Below, one piece after another: positions 1 to 8,207 of a stretch of 64,000 nucleotides of DNA (its first letter is position 1; every line of letters begins with the position of its first letter). A program made the position numbers and the translations under genes. Under the pieces are notes generated by a model that was given only the letters and a program-made list of their open reading frames with translations, was not told the DNA's origin and made no database searches. Source of the DNA: Cytobacillus oceanisediminis 2691 (lineage in GTDB: Bacteria; Bacillota; Bacilli; Bacillales; Cytobacillaceae); contig NZ_VEEP01000009.1 in NCBI RefSeq assembly GCF_007678455.1, forward strand, positions 156,172 through 220,171, given 5' to 3'.

Positions 1-21
1 TAGACGTATTAAAAAAGAAAA

Positions 22-50
22 AATCCTGAAGGTGGTCTTCAGGATTTTTC
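22..50. terminator. Bidirectional rho-independent terminator
   Basis: Ten-base-pair inverted repeat (AATCCTGAAG / CTTCAGGATT) around a 5-base loop, with A-rich and T-rich flanks on both sides. It lies just past the dapF stop codon and would end dapF transcription on the minus strand. It could also end a gene arriving from the left edge. Confidence 0.85.
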
Positions 51-75
51 AGGTTTATGGATATACATATCCCTC

Positions 76-1056
76 TTAAAATCTGCTGAGATACTTTTTG
101 GCATGCTCCTGCAGCTTTTCATATTGCAAATCTTCATTGAAGTCTTCCTGTTCAAGAATCTCTGTAAGGATTCCATCGGCATTAAAATCAATATCGATCT
201 GGGCGGAGTACACAAACGTGGCATTGCCAATCAAATCAATGGTGAAGGTTTCACCTTCTTTATGGACTGCACACTGTACCATTCCTCCATTGTTGTACAC
301 ATCTATTGGCTGATCATACTCATTTTCATTCATCAGGCATGTAACAAGAGTTGAGGCTGACATAGCTGTGCCACAGGCGTTTGTGTAGCCTACTCCCCTT
401 TCAAAAGTCCTGACAAAAATGCTTCCCTTTTCCAGCAGTCTGATGAAGCTGACATTAACACCATCAGGAAATAAATCGTTTGGCTGGTTTAATTTTTCAC
501 TTAGCTCAGTCTGCAGATCAGAATCCAACTGGTCTTTGCTGACAACGGCTGTTAGGTGCGGATTAGGTACAGCCAACGCGGTAAATGTTAATTCTTCTGA
601 CAATGCGGGGATCCTCTCCTGGATGAGGGTATCCTGATCCAAATTTAATGGCAAATCGTTCAAGTCAAAGGTGACCGGAGAAATTTCCACTTGATAGGTA
701 GGAATTCCACTGAAGACTTCTTCATGCTTCCTGACCTTCAGATTAGCCTTCATCGTTTCAATGACCGCTTCATCCACTCCCAGCTTCTCGCATACATACC
801 GGCCTGCACAGCGAAGTCCATTTCCGCACATGGATGCTTCAGTGCCGTCCGAATTAAAGATGCGATATTGCGCATCTGCGACCTTGCTGGGACGGATGAA
901 CAGGATTCCATCTGCCCCCAATGAGTTTTCCCGGTCACATAGCGCCAACGCCAAATCACGCCTTTTAAAATCATCAAATTTATAGTTGCGGTCACTTTCA
1001 TCTATCAGTAAGAAATCATTATTCGATCCATGGCATTTAATTAAATCAATTAACAT
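76..1056 (-). CDS. dapF: Diaminopimelate epimerase
   Basis: Converts LL-diaminopimelate to meso-diaminopimelate for lysine and peptidoglycan synthesis in the cytoplasm. The family's N-terminal CHGSNNDF segment is present. The two catalytic cysteines sit in SMCGNGLRCAG (about residue 77) and NACGTAMSAS. The ATG at 1056 is preferred over one 14 codons upstream, because it opens the conserved core and follows a purine-rich GGGGGCG ribosome site. At 326 residues it is longer than the usual 275-285, owing to an acidic C-terminal tail of about 40 residues. It is transcribed alone, ahead of a strong terminator. Confidence 0.95.
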   Translation of the reverse strand: MLIDLIKCHGSNNDFLLIDESDRNYKFDDFKRRDLALALCDRENSLGADGILFIRPSKVADAQYRIFNSDGTEASMCGNGLRCAGRYVCEKLGVDEAVIETMKANLKVRKHEEVFSGIPTYQVEISPVTFDLNDLPLNLDQDTLIQERIPALSEELTFTALAVPNPHLTAVVSKDQLDSDLQTELSEKLNQPNDLFPDGVNVSFIRLLEKGSIFVRTFERGVGYTNACGTAMSASTLVTCLMNENEYDQPIDVYNNGGMVQCAVHKEGETFTIDLIGNATFVYSAQIDIDFNADGILTEILEQEDFNEDLQYEKLQEHAKKYLSRF

Positions 1057-1180
1057 GTTTACGCCCCCAAAATCCTTCGTTATATTACAAGATGCCATAA
1101 ATATCCGAATTGTTCAATAGACATGCTATCTTGCAGCACTTTATCAATCCTGCTCCTGCCCTTTTTAGGCAGTCCTAAGC

Positions 1181-1211
1181 AAAAAAAATGACCAGCATAG
1201 CAGCTGATCAT
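1181..1211 (-). terminator. Terminator of the Cys-rich protein gene
   Basis: On the minus strand, a nine-pair stem (ATGATCAGC / GCTGGTCAT) followed by eight T residues, directly after the stop codon of the four-helix Cys-rich gene. Confidence 0.85.
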
Positions 1212-1219
1212 TCCAATGA

Positions 1220-1549
1220 TTATGACGCAATTTTTCTGCATTCTTCTGCGCAATTAAAGCATGCTTCCGCACATTTTTGGCAATGTTCATGATCATGCTT
1301 TTTACATTCATTGCCGCAGGCTTCGCAAATATCCGCACATAAACCGCAGATCTGGTTGACGAAGTGGCTGTTGGTCTGCATCGCTGTCACTGCCATGCCG
1401 CAGATTTCTGCACATTCTCTGTCCATCCTGATGCACTCAGCCATCATTTTTACATTCTCTTCCTTCAGGCAGGAATCAAAACATACATTACAAGCTTCGA
1501 TACATTCAATACAAGCCTGAATACAATCCTGATATTGCTGGTTTACCAT
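1220..1549 (-). CDS. Four-helix-bundle copper-storage-like protein (YhjQ/Csp family)
   Basis: A 109-residue cytosolic protein with about 19 cysteines spaced CxxxC/CxxC along predicted helices (for example CIQACIECIEACNVCFDSC near the N-terminus and CAEACFNCAEEC near the C-terminus). This is the hallmark of the DUF326/Csp family, whose characterised members line a helical bundle with thiolates that bind many Cu(I) ions. There is no signal peptide, so it would be the cytosolic type. It resembles B. subtilis YhjQ from memory. A ribosome site GGAGG lies close upstream. The copper exporter copA-copZ is about 21 kb away, so a copper-buffering role is inferred from family, not context. Confidence 0.85.
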   Translation of the reverse strand: MVNQQYQDCIQACIECIEACNVCFDSCLKEENVKMMAECIRMDRECAEICGMAVTAMQTNSHFVNQICGLCADICEACGNECKKHDHEHCQKCAEACFNCAEECRKIAS

Positions 1550-1636
1550 ATTCCAACCTCCTTTTGTTTCCTATCTATCTGTAACCTGATAGAAGGTTGG
1601 ATAAACGAAAAAAAAAGAAGTGGAATAATTTTCAAA

Positions 1637-2428
1637 CTAGTGATCGTAATACATATAGCGAATAGCAAGGGCAGCAAATACTGTCAGCCGCTCTTCCTGG
1701 CTCAAACTATAATCGAAGGCAAGTACTGGTGTATTTGCCTCTTTAAAATATTGGGTCCACTCAAGGGGCATCCAGCCTTTTTGAAGCCTTGCCGCGACCT
1801 CCCCTTCTTCCCGTACCAACTTAATATCATTATACAGACCGGAGGATTCTTTTACTCTCAACTTTTTTCCGTTCTTAACAAACGCTATGCCAGCAACTCC
1901 CGGCTGCTTTTTTCCCGGATAAAATAAGCCGGTGATTTCCCCTTTTTGATCCCGTAATTTCATCCTTTTTCCCTCTTCGTCCAGGCTTCCTTGCATCCTT
2001 CCATGGGAGTCATAAATTCCGATCCGTTTCCTTATTTTTTTATCAGCAAAATCAGGGATAAACCACCTGTATTTCCTAACTTTGACTTCTCTCATTTCCC
2101 CAGCAAGCATGCCATCAGGAGTAAAAAAAAACATCTTTAAAGCGGGTGCCGGGGCAAACGCCAAAAGAAGGCTATTATGCTCGAAAAGTTGCTTATCGTC
2201 ATAGAAGGGAACAGGTATTGGTGTCACGTCCGTCTTATTTTTATACAATACAAAACCGATATAATGGATAAGGCTTACAGCCAGAAATGGAATCGAAACA
2301 AGAAATAGAGGCAAATCCCAGGAAAAAACCAGACTGATCGTTAAAGTTACCAAAAGGATCCCTGCTGATATGATAGAACCGTTTAAATTAATATAAGCTT
2401 TTTGTTGGTAAAACTCCCGGATACTCAT
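1637..2428 (-). CDS. Membrane-anchored protein of unknown function
   Basis: A 263-residue protein I do not recognise. Residues about 15-60 form two hydrophobic segments separated by a very short turn, so the N-terminus is a membrane hairpin. The remainder is soluble and rich in beta-type motifs, including a repeated theme of short strands with KxRD/KxGxxxG turns (about residues 120-200), which suggests a small beta-sheet domain. A ribosome site GGAGAG precedes ATG 2428. It is monocistronic as far as spacing shows. No catalytic motif is apparent, and Tubby-like or scramblase-like folds are only a guess. Confidence 0.6.
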   Translation of the reverse strand: MSIREFYQQKAYINLNGSIISAGILLVTLTISLVFSWDLPLFLVSIPFLAVSLIHYIGFVLYKNKTDVTPIPVPFYDDKQLFEHNSLLLAFAPAPALKMFFFTPDGMLAGEMREVKVRKYRWFIPDFADKKIRKRIGIYDSHGRMQGSLDEEGKRMKLRDQKGEITGLFYPGKKQPGVAGIAFVKNGKKLRVKESSGLYNDIKLVREEGEVAARLQKGWMPLEWTQYFKEANTPVLAFDYSLSQEERLTVFAALAIRYMYYDH

Positions 2429-2493
2429 ATCTATTCTCTCCTTGAAGAAAATCTACTTCGTCATTCTATGTCTATTAATCAAGGAGGACAATC

Positions 2494-2565
2494 ATGCTAG
2501 GTTTTTCTGATGAGTCAATTTGTTATGCAAGAGCCGTGCTGTTCAAAGCTAGTAAAAGGGCGTGA
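2494..2565 (+). CDS. Candidate 23-residue small ORF with a perfect Shine-Dalgarno site
   Basis: An ATG at 2494 stands six bases after a perfect AAGGAGG (2481-2487) and opens a 23-codon frame ending in TGA at 2565. The peptide starts MLGFSDESICYARAV and ends in basic residues. It lies alone in the gap between two minus-strand genes, divergent from the membrane protein and convergent on the subtilase. No family is recognised. It could be a real microprotein, a leader peptide, or chance. The ribosome site is the only support. Confidence 0.35.
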   Translation: MLGFSDESICYARAVLFKASKRA

Positions 2566-2577
2566 TATCTCAGGTGA

Positions 2578-2606
2578 ATAAAAAACAGACAGGAATCCCT
2601 GTCTGC
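2578..2606 (-). terminator. Terminator of the subtilase gene
   Basis: Minus-strand stem CAGACAGG / CCTGTCTG with a 4-base loop followed by a T run, a few bases past the subtilase stop codon. Confidence 0.9.
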
Positions 2607-2615
2607 CCAAATCTC

Positions 2616-4004
2616 TTATTTCAATTTCAAAGCATTTACTGCATTAATTAAACCATGTCCTGCATTTTCATCGTATCCTGGCTTGAAGATATCTTCAGCA
2701 GAATTTTGGATGATTGCTTTTACTTGTGCAGGAGTAAGCTGGTCCTTGCCGTGCTTTGCGATTACTACACCTGCAAGAGCCGCAGTTTTCGGTGCAGCCA
2801 TTGAAGTTCCGCCCTTACCGCCGTATGCGTGGCCAACGACATTTTTATCAGCATCAAGTACTGGCACTGTACTCCATGCAAGATAGCTATTATCTCTTCC
2901 TGCCCCTGTTGAAGGATCATAGTTTGGTCCAAGGTCTCCCCCTGGAGCCATCACATCGATTTTACCAACTCCATAGTTAGAGTAGAAGGCAAGATTCTTC
3001 AAAGCACCGCCGGCAGAAACCCTGATCATTGTCTGGCTGCTAGGACTTCTGTGGGTCGCCCCGTTGTCATCACCTGACAATTTCCCCGGACTGCTTAGAT
3101 TGACAGCATTGTTCCCCGCTGAACCGACAACCGTCACACCGTTTTTGATCGCGTACTGAATCGCACGATTGAACAATTGCACATCCGCTACAATGTCTTT
3201 TGTTGCATATGCAGGATCCTGGAACCAGTCATATCCTCCCAGGGACATGTTAACTACGTCAACATTATCGTCCGCGGCTGTCATCAGTGCCTCGGCAATA
3301 TGGGAGGTTGCTGCTCCGCCTGTTGGCCCGAACACCCGATAAGATGCCACTTTAAGATCTGGACCCACGCCCAGTGCTCTTCCTTTAGCGGCAATTGAAC
3401 CAGCAACGTGGGTACCATGGCTATTCTGGTCGATTGGATCATCATAGCCAGGAACGAATGACTTTCCTCCGGCATAATTGTCTTTCAGATCTGGGTGATT
3501 GTAATCAATTCCGGTGTCGATTACACCAACAACAATATCTTCCCCGTCTGCAGATAAGCCAGTTCCGCCTGGAAGTTTCCAGGACTCGCCATCATTCGTC
3601 ACCTGCTTGATATCCCACATATATTTGTTATAAATGTCTGCTCCTTCAGCAAAATCTTCCGCCGTTAATGTTTCACCATCAATCGTTTGTTCTGGATAAA
3701 CGGTATTCTCGACTCCCGCCCCCAATACAAGGGATGATTTTTTCACATCGTTCAGGAAGTTAGCATTTTTCGAAGTGACCTCAACCGCTCCAAGCTTGTC
3801 CAGCTTATCTTCCACTTTTCCGCCAGCTTTTTTGATTGCATCTGCATAGCCTGCAGGAAGTCCCTGTTCATCTTTAAAAACGACAAGGTATGTATTTTCT
3901 GTATTCCCTTCTGCTTCTCCTTTTCCAACACCTGCATTAAAAATGGTTGCTGCCCCTAAGAGCACTGCCAATGTTCCTGCATAAAGCTTTTTTCTTGTCG
4001 ACAT
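2616..4004 (-). CDS. Secreted S8 subtilisin-like serine protease
   Basis: A 462-residue exported protease. Signal peptide at residues 1-32, an I9-type propeptide about 38-105 (TYLVVFKDE start), then the S8 domain. The catalytic triad is visible: Asp163 in VIDTGIDYNHPD, His196 in NSHGTHVAG, and Ser in GTSMAAP near the C-terminus. The oxyanion Asn lies in GSAGNN. The start at 4004 is chosen because the ribosome site AGGAGGGG is correctly spaced there and the signal peptide begins at that Met, not 13 codons upstream. No dedicated exporter or bacteriocin gene is adjacent. The most likely role is extracellular protein degradation. Confidence 0.93.
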   Translation of the reverse strand: MSTRKKLYAGTLAVLLGAATIFNAGVGKGEAEGNTENTYLVVFKDEQGLPAGYADAIKKAGGKVEDKLDKLGAVEVTSKNANFLNDVKKSSLVLGAGVENTVYPEQTIDGETLTAEDFAEGADIYNKYMWDIKQVTNDGESWKLPGGTGLSADGEDIVVGVIDTGIDYNHPDLKDNYAGGKSFVPGYDDPIDQNSHGTHVAGSIAAKGRALGVGPDLKVASYRVFGPTGGAATSHIAEALMTAADDNVDVVNMSLGGYDWFQDPAYATKDIVADVQLFNRAIQYAIKNGVTVVGSAGNNAVNLSSPGKLSGDDNGATHRSPSSQTMIRVSAGGALKNLAFYSNYGVGKIDVMAPGGDLGPNYDPSTGAGRDNSYLAWSTVPVLDADKNVVGHAYGGKGGTSMAAPKTAALAGVVIAKHGKDQLTPAQVKAIIQNSAEDIFKPGYDENAGHGLINAVNALKLK

Positions 4005-4250
4005 ATTACCCCTCCTTTTTATCTTAATTTTCATTGTATTCAATCACTTAACTTTAGCAATCTAATGATTTCGACAAGGAAAGGAGGACTTCACGGGGTA
4101 TTTTAGGTCTTTATCTCTATATTTTTCCAATTATTATATAAAAAAATCATAGAAATGTGTTGAAAGAAATATTTTTTTCTAAGGTCTGAATGATATTTTT
4201 CGACAACGCGAAATGAAAAACAGTTCTTTTGTACTAGAATTAAATCAACT

Positions 4251-4278
4251 AAAAAAAGACCTGGCCAGTGACCAAGTC
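4251..4278 (-). terminator. Terminator of the yxlEFG-type operon
   Basis: Minus-strand stem GACTTGG / CCAGGTC followed by a run of T residues, overlapping the end of the permease gene. Confidence 0.8.
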
Positions 4279-5058
4279 CTAATTCGCTAGTTCCTTTTTC
4301 TTAAAAATGTAGATTGCCAGGCTCAAGAATAAAATGATCATTGTAACGGTTAAGCCTGCAGCCGGCCAAACATGTTCTGACCAAGAATCAGCAATCAATC
4401 TCTCGGACGCATAAGAAAAGAGCTGCGTAGGGCTCCATTCTATCAGATGCTGGAAAGATCCTCCGATCATCGTAGTAACAAATACCGTTACAAGGACTGT
4501 CACCGCAGCAGCCCCAGGATGGATAAACGCAGCACTGCATAAAATTAAGAAAGACAGTACAAGAACGAGCCAAAGGGAGTATAAACCAACTACCTCCATC
4601 AGGCTGCTGAAAGGCAGAAACTCGAATAGAACACCAGTATAATACCAGCTTGCCAACATCCCTAGGAAGAAAGATAGAATGATTAAGATAAGGGCTGCTG
4701 TCCATTTGGAAGTGATATAGGCGACATACGAAACAGGTTTGACAAGGATCAACTGGGCAACGCCGCTTTTTCGCTCGCTGGAAACCGTTCCCATAAATGA
4801 GAGTACAATAAATAATACTCCGAGCATTTGATACTCTCCAAGGCTCATGATGAATACCTCTTCAGGAGACGGCACTGGCATTTCAAAAACCGCTCCCTCG
4901 GGAAGGCCGCCTGACGAACTGATGATTTCAGGTAAATAATAGGTGGTCACCGGATCCAGTACCCCAAGCAGAATAAATGCAAGCGGCATCCAGATCCATT
5001 TGTAGTTTCTGGCCATTTCCAGGAATTCTTTGTTTAAAAGCGTGAACCACTGCTTCAT
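4279..5058 (-). CDS. ABC-2 type transporter permease (YxlG-like)
   Basis: A 259-residue integral membrane protein with about six hydrophobic segments, typical of single-subunit ABC-2/NosY-like export permeases. It begins four bases inside the 3' end of the ATPase gene, so the two are translationally coupled. The order small membrane protein, ATPase, permease matches yxlE-yxlF-yxlG, which in B. subtilis lies in the sigY operon and is linked to control of sigma-Y activity. No sigma factor gene is next to it here. The substrate cannot be read from sequence. Confidence 0.8.
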   Translation of the reverse strand: MKQWFTLLNKEFLEMARNYKWIWMPLAFILLGVLDPVTTYYLPEIISSSGGLPEGAVFEMPVPSPEEVFIMSLGEYQMLGVLFIVLSFMGTVSSERKSGVAQLILVKPVSYVAYITSKWTAALILIILSFFLGMLASWYYTGVLFEFLPFSSLMEVVGLYSLWLVLVLSFLILCSAAFIHPGAAAVTVLVTVFVTTMIGGSFQHLIEWSPTQLFSYASERLIADSWSEHVWPAAGLTVTMIILFLSLAIYIFKKKELAN

Positions 5059-5963
5059 TTTTGCACCACCTTCATGAACACATCTTCCAGGCTGATGGAT
5101 CCTATTTCATATTTAATGAGCGGCCAGTTGTCTTTGCCTGCCTGGTTAAGGATCATATTCTTAACGGCTTCCAGATCTTCCGTAAATATACTTGCTTTAT
5201 ATCCATCTGTTTGAATGGAAGTGATTTTCTCCTGGCCGGAAAAGGAATCCAGGAACCCTTTTGCTTCCCGATTAAATACAAGGTCAATTTTGGACTGATG
5301 ATATTTCTCCCTGAATTCCTCCATTGTCCCCGATTCGATCATTTCACCATTATGCAGGAACAAAATGCTTTCACAAACCTCTTCCGCATCATTAAGGATA
5401 TGGGTGGAGAATAATACGGTTGCATCCCTCTTCAGCCGATCCAGCAGCTCAAGCACTTCTCTTCTCCCGAAAGGATCAAGCGCTGATACTGGTTCATCAA
5501 GCATGATCAGCTTTGGCCGGTGGATGATTGCCTGGGCAATTCCTAGCCTCTGTTTCATCCCGCCGGAAAACTTGCCGATTCTCCTGTTTTTTGCATCGGT
5601 TAAACCCACAAGCTCGAGAAGTTCTGCTGACCTTGCCTTAGCTTCCTTCGCTTCCAATCCTGATAACTTTCCGACATATTCCAGGAATTCCCTGGCGGTC
5701 ATCCAGTCATGGAAAACAGGATGCTGCGGGAGATAACCAATCATCCGGCGATGATCATCTCCATGCTTTTCTCCCTCAAATACAATCCTTCCTTTTGTCG
5801 GTTCAAGTAATCCGGAAATCATCTTTAATGTAGTTGTTTTCCCTGCTCCGTTAGCTCCGATCAAAGCTACACATTTTCCGGTTTCCAGTTCAAAATTCAG
5901 CCCCTTTATCACTAATAAATCCTTGAAGCTTTTTTCAAGATTTTCAACACGGACTAAGGCCAT
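5055..5963 (-). CDS. ABC transporter ATP-binding protein (YxlF-like)
   Basis: A 302-residue export ATPase. Walker A is GANGAGKTT (about residues 36-44), the signature is FSGGMKQRLGIAQA (about 138-151), Walker B is LIMLDEP (about 158-164), and the switch His is in STHIL. The extra C-terminal domain of about 80 residues is usual for ATPases paired with ABC-2 permeases. It overlaps the permease by four bases downstream and the small YxlE-like gene by one base upstream, which indicates one operon. Confidence 0.92.
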   Translation of the reverse strand: MALVRVENLEKSFKDLLVIKGLNFELETGKCVALIGANGAGKTTTLKMISGLLEPTKGRIVFEGEKHGDDHRRMIGYLPQHPVFHDWMTAREFLEYVGKLSGLEAKEAKARSAELLELVGLTDAKNRRIGKFSGGMKQRLGIAQAIIHRPKLIMLDEPVSALDPFGRREVLELLDRLKRDATVLFSTHILNDAEEVCESILFLHNGEMIESGTMEEFREKYHQSKIDLVFNREAKGFLDSFSGQEKITSIQTDGYKASIFTEDLEAVKNMILNQAGKDNWPLIKYEIGSISLEDVFMKVVQK

Positions 5964-6163
5964 TACTGATTTCTCCTTCCAATCACGAAGTACAAGATTG
6001 GCCCGATTATATTAATCAACAATATGATCACTGCCCATAGCCATTTTGGTCCATTTGTTTTTTCTATTCTTATCAAGTCAACCAGCGCAACAATCAATAA
6101 AATAACCTGAATGACCAGTATAGGTGCAATTAGTGCCCAGTTCACATCAGCTAAAAATTCCAT
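5963..6163 (-). CDS. Small PLDc_N-type membrane protein (YxlE-like)
   Basis: A 66-residue protein with two transmembrane helices (about 8-28 and 41-61) and the PLDc_N motif, ending in GPKWLWAVIILLINIIGPI. This fold resembles the N-terminal membrane part of cardiolipin synthases without the catalytic domain. It is the first gene of a tight three-gene operon (one-base overlap with the ATPase). In B. subtilis the equivalent YxlE is grouped with negative regulators of sigma-Y. That role cannot be assumed here because the sigma gene is missing from the locus. Confidence 0.82.
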   Translation of the reverse strand: MEFLADVNWALIAPILVIQVILLIVALVDLIRIEKTNGPKWLWAVIILLINIIGPILYFVIGRRNQ

Positions 6164-6229
6164 TCTGAAACCCCCTCATTTGTTTTACATTCATAAGACG
6201 GATGAGAAGAAAATTCGTTCAAAAAAACA

Positions 6230-6259
6230 AAAAATAATCCGGCAGTATTTATGCCGGAT
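6230..6259 (-). terminator. Terminator of the DUF4870 gene
   Basis: Minus-strand stem ATCCGGCA / TGCCGGAT with a 7-base loop, followed by ATTATTTTTTG. It separates the DUF4870 gene from the yxlE-like operon. Confidence 0.88.
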
Positions 6260-6276
6260 CCATTAAAATCTTTATA

Positions 6277-6597
6277 CTACAAAATCCTGAAAATGAATGG
6301 AATTCGATATTCCTGCCCTTCGTAAGCCTTTATTGCACCTACAATCGTGAATACCATGGCCATTATCCCGATGATCCACAACATAAAGATCCCTATCAGC
6401 AGGATGACGAGAATTCCGCTGATAATTCCATATACTGTATAAGAAATGAAAAAGTTCATATATTCCCGTCCATGGTAATCAACATAGCTTGAATCATCTT
6501 TCTTCACAAGCCAGATAATCAGCGGTCCCAAAAACGCGGTTAAAAAACTGATCAAATATATTCCAGCAGCTAAGAGCCGTTCATCATTTTTTGGCAT
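6277..6597 (-). CDS. DUF4870 family membrane protein
   Basis: A 106-residue protein with three to four hydrophobic segments. The family pattern is visible: a first helix ending in FLGPLIIWLVKK, the motif VDYHGREYMNFFIS (about residues 39-52), then two further helices and a C-terminal AYEGQEYRIPF. The function of DUF4870 proteins is unknown; they are common in Bacillaceae. A TATTCC-rich Shine-Dalgarno complement (GGAGGAATA) precedes the ATG. Its own terminator suggests a single-gene unit. Confidence 0.85.
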   Translation of the reverse strand: MPKNDERLLAAGIYLISFLTAFLGPLIIWLVKKDDSSYVDYHGREYMNFFISYTVYGIISGILVILLIGIFMLWIIGIMAMVFTIVGAIKAYEGQEYRIPFIFRIL

Positions 6598-6740
6598 AGT
6601 CTATTCCTCCTGATACTCTTATAGTTAACTGTACGAAATGGCCGTAAAAAAGTTTCATGATTGCCGAACTTTTTCATTATAATGAATGTTAAAGGTCTTT
6701 ATTTTTGTTTCTGATAAAGCCAAAATGTGACTTTTACACC

Positions 6741-6901
6741 CTGTTGATTGTAGTGGAAGGCGCGAAGACTCTTCGAAAATGCTAAGGCATTTACTTCGTG
6801 TGTGGGCAGGTTCAAGGAAGAATTGCTTATGAAAAAGACGGCAGTTGGTCTTTTTCAATTCTTCCAGCGGAAAACGAAGCGCCAGGAACGAAAATCAACA
6901 G
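6741..6901. repeat. MITE-like intergenic repeat, short copy (inverted relative to 9351-9636)
   Basis: Starts CTGTTGATT and ends AATCAACAG, with imperfect terminal inverted repeats of about 23 bp that agree at about 18 positions. Its reverse complement matches 9351-9636 along nearly the whole length, but this copy lacks a central segment of about 125 bp. Similarity continues about 15-30 bp beyond each end. It occupies most of the 6598-6964 gap, where I see no other gene. The 67-codon minus-strand frame across it (6655-6858) is judged non-coding. The motif resembles a well-dispersed Bacillus repeat known to me only by its sequence. Confidence 0.85.
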
Positions 6902-6964
6902 CCTTGTTTAACAGAGCCTTATTTTTAAAAGATGCAAGAAAATAAAAACAGGATAGGATGGAAT

Positions 6965-8089
6965 ATGAACAGGATTTTATTGAAAAATGCCAATGTAATC
7001 CCAATCACTTCTGAACAAAGATCAAATTGTGATGTTTTGATAGAAAAAGGGAAAATATCCAGGATCGAAGAAGATATCCCCATCGCATCAGGGGATGCGA
7101 TTATAGACTGCTCCGGGAACTTCCTGCTTCCAGGCTTCATTGATGTCCATACCCATCTTGGTCTCTACGATGAGGGAACGGGGTGGGCAGGTAATGACGC
7201 CAACGAAACAATTGAGCCGATGAGTCCTCATGTACGGGCGATAGATGGTGTTTATCCGCTCGATCCTGCTTTCAGTGATGCCCTCAAATATGGGATTACC
7301 ACAGTGCATGTTATGCCGGGAAGCGCAAATGTGATTGGCGGTACTACATCTGTCATCAAAACTGCTGGAAAAAACATCAAAAACATGATTATCCAGGAAA
7401 CGGCTGGCTTAAAAATCGCACTTGGTGAAAACCCCAAGCGCATCCACAGTATGGGCAATAAAGATTCAATCACCCGGATGGGAATCATGGGGATGCTGAG
7501 GGAAGCATTTTATGAAGCGATGCATGCCGACAATCCAGATTCCTTGAGAATCAAGCCCATCATTCAAGCTTTGAAAAGGGAGATCCCAGTGAGGGTTCAC
7601 GCCCATCGAGCTGATGATATCATGTCAGCAATCAGATTTGCCGATGAATTCAACCTTGATTTGCGGATTGAGCACTGTACAGAAGGACACTTGATAGCTG
7701 AAGAGCTGGCAGGACTTAATTTAAAAGTTTCTGTCGGACCCACCCTTACCCGCCGGTCAAAGGTCGAACTCAAGAATAAGAGCTGGAAAACTTATCAGGA
7801 ATTGACCAATCAGGGTGTTGAAGTATCTGTAACGACCGACCACCCATATACACCAATCCAGTACTTGAATCTGTGTGCCTCTATCGCAGTCCGTGAAGGT
7901 TTGTCCGAACAAAAAGCACTTGAGGGCATCACGATTTTGCCTGCACGTAATTTACGGGTTGACCACCTTGTCGGCAGTATTGAAAGCGGGAAAGACGCAG
8001 ATTTGGTCTTATGGAATCAGCATCCGTTCCACTATAGCGCCAAACCAGTATGGACTATGATAAATGGCAAAATTGTTTATCAAAAATAG
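6965..8089 (+). CDS. Metal-dependent amidohydrolase (imidazolonepropionase-like, COG1228)
   Basis: A 374-residue cytosolic hydrolase of the amidohydrolase superfamily. Metal ligands are visible in FIDVHTHLG (HxH, about residue 62), HAHRADD and EHCTEGH, with the catalytic Asp probably in TTDHPY. Small beta-sandwich segments at both ends are typical (N-terminal ILLKNANVIPI, C-terminal GKDADLVLW). The ATG at 6965 is preferred over one 11 codons upstream because it opens the conserved strand. A purine stretch AGGATGG lies close by, although it is a weak ribosome site. The substrate is unknown. No histidine-utilisation genes are nearby, so imidazolonepropionase itself is unlikely. Confidence 0.85.
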   Translation: MNRILLKNANVIPITSEQRSNCDVLIEKGKISRIEEDIPIASGDAIIDCSGNFLLPGFIDVHTHLGLYDEGTGWAGNDANETIEPMSPHVRAIDGVYPLDPAFSDALKYGITTVHVMPGSANVIGGTTSVIKTAGKNIKNMIIQETAGLKIALGENPKRIHSMGNKDSITRMGIMGMLREAFYEAMHADNPDSLRIKPIIQALKREIPVRVHAHRADDIMSAIRFADEFNLDLRIEHCTEGHLIAEELAGLNLKVSVGPTLTRRSKVELKNKSWKTYQELTNQGVEVSVTTDHPYTPIQYLNLCASIAVREGLSEQKALEGITILPARNLRVDHLVGSIESGKDADLVLWNQHPFHYSAKPVWTMINGKIVYQK

Positions 8090-8148
8090 TCGAAAAACAG
8101 TGTAGATTTTTGGCAAAAATACGCAGAAAAAAAAGATAAAAAACCTAT

Positions 8149-8176
8149 TTGCTTTTTTGCGATTATCCTGTAATAT
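8149..8176 (+). promoter_or_regulatory. Sigma-A-type promoter of the leader and GNAT gene
   Basis: TTGCTT (8149-8154), a 16-base spacer, then TAATAT (8171-8176) preceded by TG. This predicts transcription from about 8183 and an untranslated leader of about 180 bases before the GNAT start codon. Confidence 0.55.
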
Positions 8177-8207
8177 ACTTCTTGGAAATAAAATTTAATA
8201 AAGCAAA

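Noticed and set aside
1364-1927. 187-codon plus-strand frame
   Set aside because: It is antisense to the Cys-rich copper protein and the 263-residue membrane protein, with no ribosome site and atypical composition.
6655-6858. 67-codon minus-strand frame
   Set aside because: It lies across the MITE-like repeat, has no ribosome site and resembles no protein.
6965-8089. Calling the amidohydrolase imidazolonepropionase (hutI)
   Set aside because: No other hut genes are nearby and the family is broad; only the superfamily is supported.
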